Shown here one piece after another: positions 34,755 through 46,149 of a stretch of DNA of 64,000 nt. The stretch's first letter is position 1; every line of letters starts with the position of its first letter. The DNA lies in assembly GCF_014898055.3 (NCBI RefSeq), contig NW_023601433.1:49347876-49411875 (forward strand), in the 5' to 3' direction. The stretch is from Talpa occidentalis. Lineage: Eukaryota > Chordata > Mammalia > Eulipotyphla > Talpidae. The position numbers and the translations under genes are program-made. The notes below the pieces were generated by a model that worked only from the letters and a program-made list of their open reading frames with translations, had not been told where the DNA came from and ran no database searches.

Positions 34755-35194
34755 ATGAATAACAAAGGATCTCTGATTTTCCCTCCTCGATTCCTAGCCA
34801 ACCAGATGGTCAGTTCCAAAGTGGACATTATTGCCTCACAGCTATACTGGAGTAGTGGAACTAGCGGATGATACTGAGGCACTGGGTTAAGAGTATGCAG
34901 GTGCTGGGATCACCAGAGTTTACATCTAATATTTCTCAATCTGAGTCAAAGCGAATTTCTCGAACTTTCTGGAATTTCAGTTTCTTTGTATGTAGAATCC
35001 AGACAGAAATACCTTCTTCACAATTATAAAAAAAGGGGATTAAATGACACACTATATTTACTGTATTGCATAGAGTCTGGTTTATAGTATTTTACCCAAT
35101 AATGTTAGTCATATAACAAAATTTTATATTACTCCTGCTACAATCCTATAATAAAATTCCTTACATATTTCTTACATTCCTTTATAATGGGCTT

Positions 35195-35345
35195 CACTTG
35201 GTCCTTATAAGAACCCTGGGAAGTAGGTGGCTAGGTCTTATCATTGCACTATACAGGAAAAGAAACTAAATTTCAGAAAGATCAGTGCCTGACAAGGACA
35301 CAAGATAAGTGTCCATGTTGGCACAACCCCGAGTCTTTCAAACTC
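35195..35345 (-). mobile_element. MIR-like ancient SINE fragment
   Basis: CCTTATAAGAACCCTGGGAA, AAAGAAACTAAATTTCAGAA, then ACAAGATAAGT and GTCTTTCAAACTC follow the reversed MIR order, strongly diverged. Confidence 0.5.
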
Positions 35346-35968
35346 CTGTAATTCAGTCAATCAGAATAACTTGAAGTAGCTTCAAGGTATTAGACACTGG
35401 AATTTATGATGAATGTTATCTTACATACTTCCTGCTATGAGGGAGTTTATAGTCTAGTGAGGGATAGAAATAGTAATTAAATAATTCCAATAAATGTATA
35501 ATTAAAAACTGATTTAAGTGCTCTAAAAAATAAGGAAGGGATATTTACAAAGGGACCTGGTATTATAGGCTTGGAGTTGGAGATGGCTTCATGAAGAAAT
35601 GCCATTGGTCAACAGGAAGAGGAGGAGTTAGCTGGTTATGGAGGGAATGTGAGCCCAGGGGGAAGACACAGGTGGAGACCATAGTGGCTTCCAGGAAGTG
35701 GGGGAAATATATGAGGTGAAGGACAGAGAAGGCAGAAGAGGCAGCCTGGTGGACATGAAGAGGGTGGAGGTGGTGATAGTATTGGTTGATAGTATTTATT
35801 GACCTTGTTCATGCCAAGCAGGCTGGGCCAATCTGGGACCGCTTTAAACCAAATTCTTGAGTTTCTCTGTGAATCTAGGACATGAATTTTTCTAGGATCA
35901 GTGTCTGAGCTGTGCTGTTGCCTGGCCTTGCCTTGGTTGCTGTTCAGGCCCTCTTCTCCTTGACCGCC

Positions 35969-35972
<4 letters not shown>

Positions 35973-36022
<50 letters not shown>
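35973..36022. repeat. (GT)n microsatellite
   Basis: About 24 GT units. It creates the Cys-Val and His-Thr repeat ORFs on both strands, which are not genes. Confidence 0.97.
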
Positions 36023-36027
<5 letters not shown>

Positions 36028-36859
36028 GCACTCTTGTGGGTGGAGGAAGAGATTGGCCCAAGTGGTCTCTCATTAGGCTTCCCATCTTGGCAGGGCCCCA
36101 TGTCTTGGATTTTGTTTCATGGCCCCAAGAAACTGTCAAAGATAAAACCCATTTATCAACAGCCCTCAGGGTAAAAAGATGTTTTGTTGCTTTGATGTTC
36201 TGCTACCTCTCTGCGTTCCAATTTCCCCTTCGATTCTTGCCTGGTAGTTACCATCTGTACAGCTCGATGCTTTCAAAGAGTTTGTTTCTGTTTTATCCAG
36301 CATTTTATTTTTTTCAGCTTGCTCCAGAAAGCTGATGTGCTATTGAAGGCCTCCTGACTATTGTTTGCTCCTTCTGTCTCAGTCTGTGGAAGCCTTCTGT
36401 AATCTGAGACTGATATGGGGATTTTCCCCCGAGGAGTTAAGTAACTAGAGATTTTTATTCTGTGGTAAAATATACATAACATAAAAATTGCTATTTTAGT
36501 TATTTTAAGTATATTATTCAGTGGCGCCAAGTACATTCAGAATGTTGTACAACCATCAATACTCTCCATCACCAGAACTCCTTCATCATTCCAAATAGAA
36601 ATTCTGTATCCACTAAACAGCAACTCCCCATTCTGGTCTCCCCCAGGCCTTGATAACCTCAAATCTACTTTCTATCTGTATGAATTTGAATGCTGTAGGT
36701 GGCTTCAATAAATGGAATCATACAATATTTGTTCTTTTGTGACTGACTTCTTTCACTTAATCCAATGTCCTCAAGCCTCATCCAGGTTATATCATATGTT
36801 AGAATTTCATTTCATCTTTTTTCTGAATAATATTCCATCATAAAGTATACCACATATTG

Positions 36860-37017
36860 GTGATGGTGCATGGGTGCATTGGTGAAGTAAATTCCATGAG
36901 GACTACACCTGAGGCAGGGGGGAGGAGAAGCAAACGTTGTTTAAAAATGAACAATGATGTAAAAAATATATAAATAAAAAAATAAAAATATGGAGAAATG
37001 CACATGCAAAAATAAAT
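36860..37017 (+). mobile_element. Short L1 3' tip, + strand, nested
   Basis: AAAAATGAACAATGATGTAA then AAAATATATAAATAAAAAAA matches the sense 3' end of the long-UTR L1 type. Its first 80 bases are not clearly L1. A 14-bp target duplication TATACCACATATTG lies at 36846-36859 and 37018-37031. Confidence 0.8.
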
Positions 37018-37206
37018 TATACCACATATTGTTTATGCATTCATTCACTGAGGGGCACTTGAGTAGTTTTACCTTTTGACTATTGTGAATACTGTTGCTA
37101 TGAACATCTGTGTACAGGTATCTGTGTGTCTCTGCTTTCAACATTTTGGGTTCTCCACCTAGGAGTGGAATTGCTGAATCCTATAACAATTCTGTGTTTA
37201 ACTTTT

Positions 37207-37474
37207 TTTTTTTAAGATTTATTTATACAAGAGGTGGGGTACAGACCAGAGATGCGGGGGTGGGGGGGGTGAGAGGATCCACTAGAGACAGAGTGGGGAA
37301 CAGAACAGGCAGACTGACTGAAATACACTGCTGAGGAGAGCAGTGGGGAGACAGGAGATGTCTGCCTTTCCATGTGGGTTGCTCCCTGGCTGGCCGGGGA
37401 TCGAACTCACACTGCAGAGGCTACGGATTGCTTCATAGTGTAGTGCTTAACCCCTTGCGTCACCAGGGAGGCCC
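37207..37474 (-). mobile_element. tRNA-derived SINE, older type, minus strand
   Basis: AAGATTTATTTATACAAGAG at left; GCGTCACCAGGGAGGCCC at right. A 16-bp target duplication TCTGTGTTTAACTTTT lies at 37191-37206 and 37475-37490. Confidence 0.93.
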
Positions 37475-39365
37475 TCTGTGTTTAACTTTTAAGGAACCAG
37501 TTAGATAGTATTTGAAGTCACTTTTTATGACGTGAACTCCCAGCACATTTCCGACCCCGGGTCCTTCCTGAGACAGCGTCCCTTCTGTGTGCGCCTGCAG
37601 CACCGGTGCTGGCCCTGTGACCACAGTGTTTGGATGCATCTTCCTGGTGCTCCAGTGGGGCCGGGGCTGTGTCCATGTCTAGCACGGTGCCATGCATGCT
37701 GCAAAAACCCCTTTGGTGGCTGTTTTATGCTCTGTCCTGACAGGTTGGGACCTTGACTCATGGCCTTTGAGAATCAGATACTCTGGACTAGACCTAGTGT
37801 AGGGCAGCCTGGACTGGAGGATCTGAGAGCAGTCACACCCAGCCTCTGGCTCTGCTGATGCAGGAGCCTCGGATCTGCTCTGTACTCCAAGGGTGAGGGT
37901 GGCAGAGGGTGATGTGGGATGTCCCAGACTGAGCTGTGCCCATGCTAGGCACGGATCTTGACCAAGGTTAGGATCTCAGTCTGGACTGACCCTATGGATG
38001 GAGGGTTTTTCGTGCTCCTAGGAGCATCGAAGTGCTTATAGAGCTGAGGCTAGAACTGGAAACAATTGCACTGTTTTCTTTTTATTCCCATTAGGTTTGT
38101 TTCTTTTTAAGAAGTGAGGTTAAAATATACATAACGTGTTAACCATCTTTAAGTGTCCGGTAGTAGTAGCACATTCATATTGTTACAGTACAGTTTGCCC
38201 ATTAGTTTTGAAAATATCTTTATTTATGGTCAAAAAAAGATTTTGCCTTTCTAAAACTAGAATTATTTTTCCCTTAAGGAAGCAGACACATTCCCGATGT
38301 GTGTGATTTTCAGGAATGTGCTCAGCATTGCAAATGTAACAGAGACAACAAGCCAGACCCTGGCCTGTTGAAGACAGCCACAAAATTGAAACTCCTCTCC
38401 TTTTTGTATTAGCCGCTCCTCGCCCTGCTCCCCTCGCATTCTCCTCCTCTTTGTTTCCTGAGTGTTGGAAGTCAATACCGAGGTTGTTCACATCCCAGAG
38501 GCAGTGGAGGCCTGGTAGATGCTGCCTGCAGGAACAGGCTCTGCTCTGTGAATAGTGATTAATTCCTGCTTTTGTCTGAAGAAGGGGATGGATGTGGGGA
38601 TGCCAGAGCAAAACTACAGAGCAGGAACTGAAGGCTTCATTTATCTATTTTTTTTTTTTAACCAAGCAATTACTATCTTAAACTATAAACCTGTGAGGTT
38701 TTATTTCAGTGCTATTTTTTCAGAAAGCAAGTGCCATTTCAACAACTTTGCAGCCACAAGGCAGAGAGCTGACCTGGTCATCTTGCTGGGCACTGGACTG
38801 GTCACCGGGAGAATGGGGTTCTACTTTCAGCTTGTCATTAACACTGGGCATGTCGTGACTACCCTGAAAGTCACCTCATCTGAAATGAAGGAGGTGGGCT
38901 CAGTGCCTGCCCAGGTTTCTCCTGCTGCAGATGGCGGTGCATATCCCGTTCACCAGCCCAGGGGAAGCTCATCTACATTCTCTGCACAGGCAGAGAATCA
39001 GGACTGTAAGTGCTGGGCAGGATTGGCAAGAATTAAGCTGGTGCCCATTTTACAGATGAGCCCACTGTGGCTTCCGGCGAGAAGTGCCCTTTAGCTGAGG
39101 CAGATTCAGCAACTGAAGCAAACTCTCCCTCCAGGCTGTAGGTTGGGCAGCGCTGGGCCCAAGTCAGCAGCACTAGGGATTCAGAGCCCTGGGATTCACC
39201 CCAGGGCTCTGGAGCAGAGGTTGGAGGATTTCTGCCTTGCTCTTAGATGATTGGATCATCACAGAAGACTCTTTTCCTTCTTCCTGTTTTCTCAAGCAGT
39301 GGATTGCACTTTTCGGTCCCCAGGCTTGCAGGAGCCTTCCCAAGATGTGGGCCTATTGTTGATTT

Positions 39366-39389
39366 GGGTGGGTGGGTTGGGGGGGGGGT
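39366..39389 (+). other. Predicted G-quadruplex
   Basis: GGGTGGGTGGGTTGGGGG: four G-tracts with loops of 1, 1 and 2 bases, the arrangement that forms very stable parallel quadruplexes. Confidence 0.8.
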
Positions 39390-39899
39390 CAGTAATGACT
39401 CCTCTGTGTGCCTGGCTGCATAACTTAAGGGGATCTGTCACCTTCAATAGCCTGCCACACAGCTGCGTGGGAGCAGCTGCTTTCTCTGCCTTTGTTTGGT
39501 CTCAGCTCTCATCTATTCCATAAGTAGTGAGGCCCCCCCTTCTCCCCGGCACCTTGAGTATGCCGTCTGTCCTGCCTACCCAGGCTTTGGCTGGCCCACG
39601 TGTATACAATGTCTTGCAGAGTTTACGATAGCGATGGTGACCAAAGGTCGTTCATAAACAGTGAATCGTGGGTGGTAGCATTAGCTCTTTAAAATCTCCA
39701 GGTGGTCTCTTAAACTTTCGTGGGGCTTCTTTTCTGATCCATAAAATCAGTTTCTTTAGACAGAGGCCCTGGAGCTGGCAGGACTATGGAACACGTGTTT
39801 GGCCTTTTGTACCTTGAACTAGAGCTGTCTGTGTGGTGAGAATCGGTGTTCCCCTCCAAACAGGTCTGCACTTGAATGCGAGCACGCGCATGTGTGCAC

Positions 39900-39930
39900 A
39901 AACACACACACACACACGCACACACACACT
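39900..39930. repeat. (CA)n microsatellite
   Basis: CA run broken by one CACG. Confidence 0.95.
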
Positions 39931-40309
39931 CTCCCTCACATGCATCTTAAGTCCCATGGTGGTGGTATGCTGAGTTTTGAGACATTGGGAGCTGAAAGGT
40001 GCATTCAAAATTGCTTCCAACCAGGCCTTGCTCCCCTTCTTTCACCACAGCTTCCCCTGTACCTTCTGATCTCAGTGTCACGGAGCTCACTCCCTATCAA
40101 AACTTGGAGAAGACCTGATATTATTTGATGAGGCCCCATTCAGGGCCACTTGTGTGGGAGCCCCACCTGGGTCCACTGAGTGGGCGGGAGGGGTCAGTCC
40201 CTGGTATCACATCTGTCTGCCTCTTTTTTCTGTGGGTGCCAGGGTGACCTTGGGACAGGAACTCAAGATGGGCCCCCAAACTATTAACCAGTGAAAACTT
40301 AAGCAGTGT

Positions 40310-40495
40310 GGCCTAGAGCATGAAAAGCAGCATTAGCAATCAGCCTCCCTGGGTTCACTGGGCCCAGCCTTTTCCACTTCCCGACTGTGAGACCTTGGGC
40401 AAGTTTATTTATTTAACCTGAGCTTCAGCTTCCTCATCTATAAATATGAAGATGAACCTACCCTCCAGGGGCTGTTGATAGGAAGAACATGTGTA
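40310..40495 (+). mobile_element. MIR ancient SINE
   Basis: CTGTGAGACCTTGGGCAAGT, then CAGCTTCCTCATCTATAAAT and a TTGATAGGAAGAA end match the MIR core and 3' half. Confidence 0.7.
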
Positions 40496-40640
40496 CAGGC
40501 CTATTGTTTTATTTGGGGCTTATATATGACAGATGAAATGAATATTATTTTCTTCTCTCTTTGACCTAACATTTTGGCCCCGAAAGAGATGACCGCAGGG
40601 CTGGGGTCAGCAACAGGGCAGGTAAAACCCTCACCTTTTA

Positions 40641-40932
40641 TTTTATTTATTTATTTATTTATTTATTTTTAAAGATTTATTTTTTATTTATACAAGAACC
40701 CGGGTACAGGCCAGATGCACGGGAGGGTGAGAAGATTCACCAGAGACAGAGCGGGAAGCAGAACAGGCAGACTGACAAAATACACTGCTGAGGGAAGCAG
40801 CGGACGAGACAGGAGAGGTCTGGCTTGCCATGTGGGTTGCTCTGAGGCCAGCAGGGATCGAAACTGCACTGCAGAGGCTGCGGACAGCTTCACAGCACTG
40901 CACTCAACTGCCTGCGCCACTAGGGAGGCCCC
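40641..40932 (-). mobile_element. tRNA-derived SINE, intermediate type, minus strand
   Basis: ATTTATTTATTTATTTATTT tail at left; GCGCCACTAGGGAGGCCCC at right; body with CCAGATGCACGGGAGGG. A 17-bp target duplication AAAACCCTCACCTTTTA (one mismatch) lies at 40624-40640 and 40933-40949. Confidence 0.94.
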
Positions 40933-40949
40933 AAAACCCTCACTTTTTA

Positions 40950-43110
40950 AATGTGTTTCTAGTGGTGATGGACGACTCAGGGCTGTTGATTCTTTCCCAA
41001 ACTCTCCTGGGGTTCCTTGTACCCCTACTTGGCACTGGTGTATCTCTGGTGCTGCAGGAGAAGGGGAGCATGGGACTCTGATAGCCATGACTAAGGGCAG
41101 GCAGTCAGCCCTGGGGCTCCACTAGGGCCTGTCCTTGGCTGCTGTCACTATAGAAGACCTGTTAAAATGGATGCCAAGAGACCAGGTATGCTAACCAGTT
41201 GTTGGGTGTCAAACAGAGGTCGAAAAGGTCAAAGGGTACCCTTGTCTTCAGAGTTGGGAAGACTGGAGTCAGGGGCCACAGGGACTTGAGGGCTGAGCAG
41301 AGCCAGAGAGAGCAAGGAGTTGGGACCCACAGCCTTGGACCAATGGCTTCGGGTTTCCCAGGCGCTAGATGCTCCCTTTCTGTTTAGCAAGAGAAGAGCA
41401 ACCCTCTCCTGACTTGAAGACCAAACCAAACTGCCTGGTGCCTGAGGAGGATGGAATGTAAGGTCTTGTGTCTGGTCCGTGAGGAGGAAGGTCACAAGGT
41501 CTTATGAAGTTGCTTTGGAAAGACCATGCCACAGTAACACAGGTCATTGCGTAAGACCAAGCTGACAATCTACATCAGGATGGAGCTAGAGGAACAGATG
41601 TGCCTCCATCTTGTACTTTCTACCCTGTTCTCCTAGACACCTGGCACCCATCCAGTTCCTGGCAGCTCACCTGGGCTGCTCTCTGGAAACTGAGTTCCGA
41701 CTCTGTTACAGAATACATTCCCAAGCCCTTGTCCTTGGAAATACATTCTGTAACAAGCAAAAGACTCCCTCCCCTCCCCCTATCCTCATATGTGTCCTCC
41801 AATTCCATGAACTCATCTTGCTGAAGAGTTAATGCTGAGGGCTGGAAGTGTTCCCCGATTCTTTCCAGAATGATGTGTGTGCCCCATGCCTATTTATCCC
41901 AAAAGAGTGCTGATTGGCACACGTGATGATAGGCACAAAGTATTGTTAGACAGTTTGATTTGCCTCCTGCCATTTATATGAATAAATGTCATGTGTGTAT
42001 ACACAATAAATTATCCATCTATCCTGTTTTTGAACCTGACTTCTCCATTCCATTGTGAATGTTGTCCTGTCTTTATAGCCTCCTGTAACACAGATTTTAA
42101 TGACTGCAGAGTATTCCTTTGTGGTCTCCAAAGTGAGGCTCATGCAGAACAACCCATTGGGATGAGGGAATAAACACTTTGCAATTTCCTTTCATATGTT
42201 TAAATTAGGCTTAACTGATGCTTTAATGCAGGACTCGTTCTGGTATGGCGCTCGGTCTGAGCGTGTGACGGTTACCTGTGGTTCCTTGGGTCCTGGGGGG
42301 AGGCACCGGAGTAACAGAGGCACCCCCACAGCTTTGTTTGCTTTTAGACAATTTTAATTTATTGTAGTTCATGAGTTTTTGCTGAAGTGATTTCCAAATT
42401 AAGTCTTTTAATTAATAACCCCCACAAAATGGATAAGTGACTTAAAAAGTGCCCTTTGCAAGGAAAATTCAGAGAGGAGAACAAGAAAATGACAGAGTGC
42501 ATCCTTCTTCAGCTTCTGGTATGAGTTCCTTATAATTCTTATTAGCTGTGAAAACAATAATGTAAGCAGGTCTACAAAGAAGTCAGCCCAAAACATATTA
42601 ACATCTTGAGGAGATTATGTGAATAATGGATGCATAGCCACTCCATGATGGCCTGGCCTTAAGTGTACCTTAAATCTTGAGATAGTAGCTAGTGAGAATA
42701 TTACTATAGGTAAGACACTAAAAAAATAAACATTGAGAATATAAAGATAAATCTCAACATCTCCCACCAATGGTTGAAGTCATGTAGTGTTTCAGTACTT
42801 AAACATATTTACTAAAGTACTAATAATACGTGTTTAGAAGTTATTATGCCATATATAATAGTAAAACTGGCCAAAATAACAAGTGGGAAAATGTGAGCAT
42901 GAACTTAAAGGTAGTCTTTTGTCAGAAAATACTATTGAAAGATGCACAGAAATCAATTGCTGAATATTAAAAGAAACAAATATTAGAATATATAATTCAG
43001 TGTGGGGTTTTACCATACTGTTTGATGAACATATGTTTCCAACATGATTCAGTTATGGCATTTGCTAAATTCTATTTCAAAAACATCACACATAAATTAA
43101 TAATTTCTAT
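40950..43110. other. Intergenic DNA, no gene seen
   Basis: No repeat I can name and no gene. Contains the hairpin at 41704-41755. Numerous short ORFs on both strands overlap without motifs. Confidence 0.5.
41704..41755 (-). ncRNA. Hairpin fully paired as minus-strand RNA (candidate structured RNA or MITE)
   Basis: Arms 41704-41725 and 41734-41755 (22 nt each) flank an 8-base loop. On the + strand there are three mismatches (A/C type); on the minus strand all three become G-U wobbles, giving a 22-pair stem. Arm starts TGTTACAGAAT. It could be a decayed palindromic transposon or a small RNA precursor, though the loop is short for a microRNA. Confidence 0.4.
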
Positions 43111-43120
43111 CTTCAATAAT

Positions 43121-43374
43121 TTTTAAAAAGATTTATTTATTTATGGGGTATAAGCCACAGGTGTGGGAGGTGCGAGGATTCACCAGAGACAGAATGGGGA
43201 ACAGAACAGGCAGACTGACTGAAACACACTGCTGAGGGGAGCAGCGGGAGTCAGGAGAGGTCTGCTGTGCCATGTGGGTTGCTCCCTGGCTGACCTGGGA
43301 TCGAAATCGTGCTGCAGAGGCTGTGGATAGCTTCACAGTGCTGTGCTTAACCCCTTGCACCACCAGGGAGGCCC
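43121..43374 (-). mobile_element. tRNA-derived SINE, older type, minus strand
   Basis: AAAGATTTATTTATTTATGG at left; GCACCACCAGGGAGGCCC at right. Target repeat CTTCAATAAT at 43111-43120 and 43375-43384. Confidence 0.93.
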
Positions 43375-43479
43375 CTTCAATAATGTTTTAAAAGAGAACA
43401 ATGAAATGATATAGGTTTACATACACATGGGGCTCCTTTGCCCCCATAACAAGATCCTTGAGCATTAATGAGTAGCAAT

Positions 43480-43712
43480 GATCTGGTATGGTGGGCTGGG
43501 CACTGGCCCCGGGCCAGCATGGTTCAAATTCCAGGGTTGCTTGTAGCTGTGTGACCTTGTATGAGTTACCTAACCTTTGTAGACCTCAGTTTCCTCATCT
43601 GTAAGATGGGAATCAGACTGTTCCTATATGAGGGGGAGGGTGCAAAAATTTAATAAGTATGTGTAAAGTGCTTAAACTATGTGTGACACATAGTAAGTGC
43701 TCAACAAATATC
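43480..43712 (+). mobile_element. MIR ancient SINE
   Basis: GTGTGACCTTGTATGAGTTA, CCTCAGTTTCCTCATCTGTA, then AAGTGCTCAACAAATATCAG: a near-complete, well-preserved MIR. The next SINE is inserted at its 3' end. Confidence 0.85.
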
Positions 43713-43723
43713 AGCTAAGAATT

Positions 43724-43995
43724 TTTTAAAAAAAGATTTATCTATTTATGCATACAAGAGCTGGGGTAGAGGGCAGAGATGCCGGGATGAGAGGATTCAC
43801 CAGAGACAGAGTGGGGAACAGAACAGGCAGACTGACAAATACACTGCTGAGGGGAATAGCAGGAGAGACAGGAGAGGTCTGCTTCGCCACGTGGGTTTCT
43901 CTCCGGCCCGCCGGGGATCAAACTTGTGCTGCAGAGGCCGCGGACCGCTTCATAGCGCGGTGCTGAATTCCTTGCGCCACCAGGGAGGCAGGCCC
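43724..43995 (-). mobile_element. tRNA-derived SINE, older type, minus strand
   Basis: AAAGATTTATCTATTTATGC at left; GCGCCACCAGGGAGGCAGGC at right. A 13-bp target duplication TCAGCTAAGAATT lies at 43711-43723 and 43996-44008. A 4-base AGGC duplication sits at the head end. Confidence 0.93.
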
Positions 43996-44289
43996 TCAGC
44001 TAAGAATTCATACTTCATTTGAAATTTATTTACAGTCAAACTTCTGTAACAAAGAATATGAAGCTGAAAGTGCAAAGTTTTACTGAATATCAGTGATGTT
44101 GTTCAGTTTATAAAATGAAGCTTTTAATATACAGTATAAAATGTATTATCTTTTACATATTATAGATATAATCTATTATGTATTTGTTACTTTACAGTAA
44201 TAAGGACATAGAGATGGGTAAAAAAATCTTATACGATTTTATCCATTTTGTGGGTGTCCATAATGTAGGAAATTGTATAAAGAATATTA

Positions 44290-44329
44290 AATTGTTTAAT
44301 AAATATAAAAAATTGTTTAATAAATATAA
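44290..44329. repeat. Tandem duplication, 21-bp period
   Basis: AATTGTTTAATAAATATAA at 44290-44308 and 44311-44329. Confidence 0.85.
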
Positions 44330-44379
44330 GAATGAATTAAGAGTTTTTGTGCCTTTCCATATTAAGCTATTTAACTTTC

Positions 44380-44600
44380 TTTTTTTAAAAATTTATTTAT
44401 ACAAGCACTGGGTACAGTCAGAAACACGGGAGGGTGAGAGAATTCACCAGAGCCAGTGTGGGGAGCAGAACAGGCAGGCTGATGAAGTGCACTGCTAAGG
44501 GGAACAGCAGGCGTGGCAGCCGGGGATCGAACCAGCGCTGCAGAGGCTGCGGGCAGCTTTGCAGCCCAGTACTCAACCACTGCGCCACCAGGGGAGGCCC
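44380..44600 (-). mobile_element. tRNA-derived SINE, young type, minus strand, internally deleted
   Basis: About 220 bp against about 270 for full copies: the segment between the GGAACAGCAGGCG and CAGCCGGGGATCG parts lacks the GACCTCTCC/CCCACATGG block. A 12-bp target duplication TATTTAACTTTC lies at 44368-44379 and 44601-44612. Confidence 0.94.
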
Positions 44601-44782
44601 TATTTAACTTTCAAAACATAAATGCATAGACTCTGTCTCTTCAAGTTATGATGTTCTAAAAATGAATAATAAAATAATGCATTCTGAAAGAAATAGAATA
44701 TTTTTTGATTTTCAGTGCTACATGACTTTATTGCTGGAAAAGTGTAGTTATATATAAAAACTCTCATTAAAATGTGGAAACA

Positions 44783-45052
44783 ATTTTTTTTTTAAAAGAT
44801 TTATTTATTTATTTATACATGCACTGGGTACAGTCAGAAGCACGGGAGGGTGAGAGAATTCACCAGAGCCAGAGCGGGGAGCAGAGCAGGCAGAAGGACC
44901 GAAGTACACTGCTGAGGGGAGCAGTGGGCGGCAGGAGAGGTCTGCGCGCCATGTGGGACCCTCGCCTGGTGGCTGGGGATCGAACTGGTGCTGCAGAGGC
45001 CGCAGGCAGCTTCGCAAGCCAGTGCTCAACCGCTGCACCACCGGGGAGGCCC
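44783..45052 (-). mobile_element. tRNA-derived SINE, young type, minus strand
   Basis: Near-consensus; head in reverse CACCACCGGGGAGGCCC. Target repeat TGGAAACA at 44775-44782 and 45053-45060. Confidence 0.94.
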
Positions 45053-45765
45053 TGGAAACAGAATTTTATAAGTTGTTTACATATCTTCCATTGAATTTTG
45101 TAGTGTTTTGTATGCACTAGTTAAAAATATATATAAAAAAAAGTAAGATCTAATGATTGACATCATGGAAATAAAAAAATTACTTAGCCTAATTTCAATA
45201 AAAATCTCTGTATACTTAGTATAGGAGAAAGAAACTTAATTGATTTAGCAGGTGTGCCTAATTATGCCTTTTTCTATTTGTATCTGTATCTTTACAAAAG
45301 ATTGTTTTTAATTTTAACAACTATTATAACCAAGTATAGAAATATGCTGAACTTTAAACTGTTGTTATCACAGGAGTATAAAACTAAAAAGTTAGCAAGA
45401 GTTGCTTATCCAAAATCATGTTGCTCTAAGCCCAAATATTTCTGTAATATTAAAGAATAAAATGAAATGAAAAAAATTTACTGCTTAAAATTTTCATATC
45501 ATACACGCTCTACTGCACATAACATTTTAGTTCAGTAGCACTGATATAGAACTTTATATAAAAACAAATATACCATAATATATATTTATTTGGATATATT
45601 TTTAAAATTGTTTGATACTGCATGTAACTGTTGGCTCAAAGTATAATAGACCAATTAGCCCTTTATTATCGGGCATGTAGATTGTTTTTTCCTTTTCTGC
45701 TTCCTAGTTTATACTCGGGATAGTTTCCTAGAGGTGGAAATGTTTAACCAGAGTATGTTCATTTT

Positions 45766-46149
45766 TTTAAAAAAAATTTATACATTTTTTAAATCATTTT
45801 TCATTTTTGCACAATGTATGCATTTTCATCTTGGTTATGTCCCCATCCAATTCCCACCCCGCCCCTTGTTTTGATCCTACTCCCTCCTCCCTGACCCCTT
45901 AGTGTGTCTCTGGTTTATAGTTGCTTGTTGATTTTGATTTTTACTTTAACAGATGACTGGATCAAGAAGATGTGGTACATATACACAATGGAATATTACT
46001 CAGCAATCAAAAACAACATGGATGGATCTAGAAGGGATCATGCTCAGTGAAATAAGCCAGAAAGAAAAAAAAAATACCGGATGGCCTCACTCACAGCAGG
46101 AATTTAGAAAACCTAAATAAGGGACCAGGAAAAAGACTAATTATAAAAA
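45766..46149. mobile_element. L1 with internal inversion (twin-primed), 5'-truncated
   Basis: 45766 to about 45948 is the L1 3' UTR on the minus strand. From about 45951 the sequence is the ORF2 end in the opposite, sense, orientation (AGATGACTGGATCAAGAAGA then TGTGGTACATATACACAATG) up to GGGACCAGGAAAAAGACTAA. Both parts sit in one target duplication, AGAGTATGTTCATTTT at 45750-45765 and AGAGTATATTCATTTT at 46150-46165. Confidence 0.93.

Larger units (their letters stand above)
32871..36440. other. Intergenic DNA, mostly unique
   Basis: No gene. It holds TG runs (33907-33932, 35973-36022), a 10-bp perfect hairpin at 33388-33410, a 14-bp-period duplication at 34729-34754 and a MIR-like fragment at 35195-35345. 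The ORFs near 36 kb come from the TG repeat. Confidence 0.6.
36440..37490 (-). mobile_element. Old L1 (L1M-like) 3' end, minus strand, with two nested insertions
   Basis: GTAAAATATACATAACATAA at 36465, then CAGCAACTCCCCATTC and a run into ORF2 (AATATTCCATCATAAAGTAT; AGGAGTGGAATTGCTGAATC at 37161). Interrupted at 36860-37017 by an L1 3' tip and at 37207-37474 by a SINE. Confidence 0.85.
37491..40620. other. Intergenic DNA, no gene seen
   Basis: GC content rises. It contains a small L1M 3' remnant (38115-38200, minus), a G-rich tract at 39366-39389, a CA repeat at 39900-39930 and a MIR at 40310-40495. The 179-codon + ORF at 38555-39094 and the 142-codon minus ORF at 38183-38611 show no motif I recognise. 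Confidence 0.55.

Noticed and set aside
35636..36335. ORFs of 119 to 167 codons with Cys-Val or His-Thr runs
   Set aside because: They are produced by the GT microsatellite at 35973-36022.
38555..39094. 179-codon + strand ORF
   Set aside because: No recognisable motif, starts in AT-rich DNA with a poly-Phe run, and no splice or promoter context supports it.
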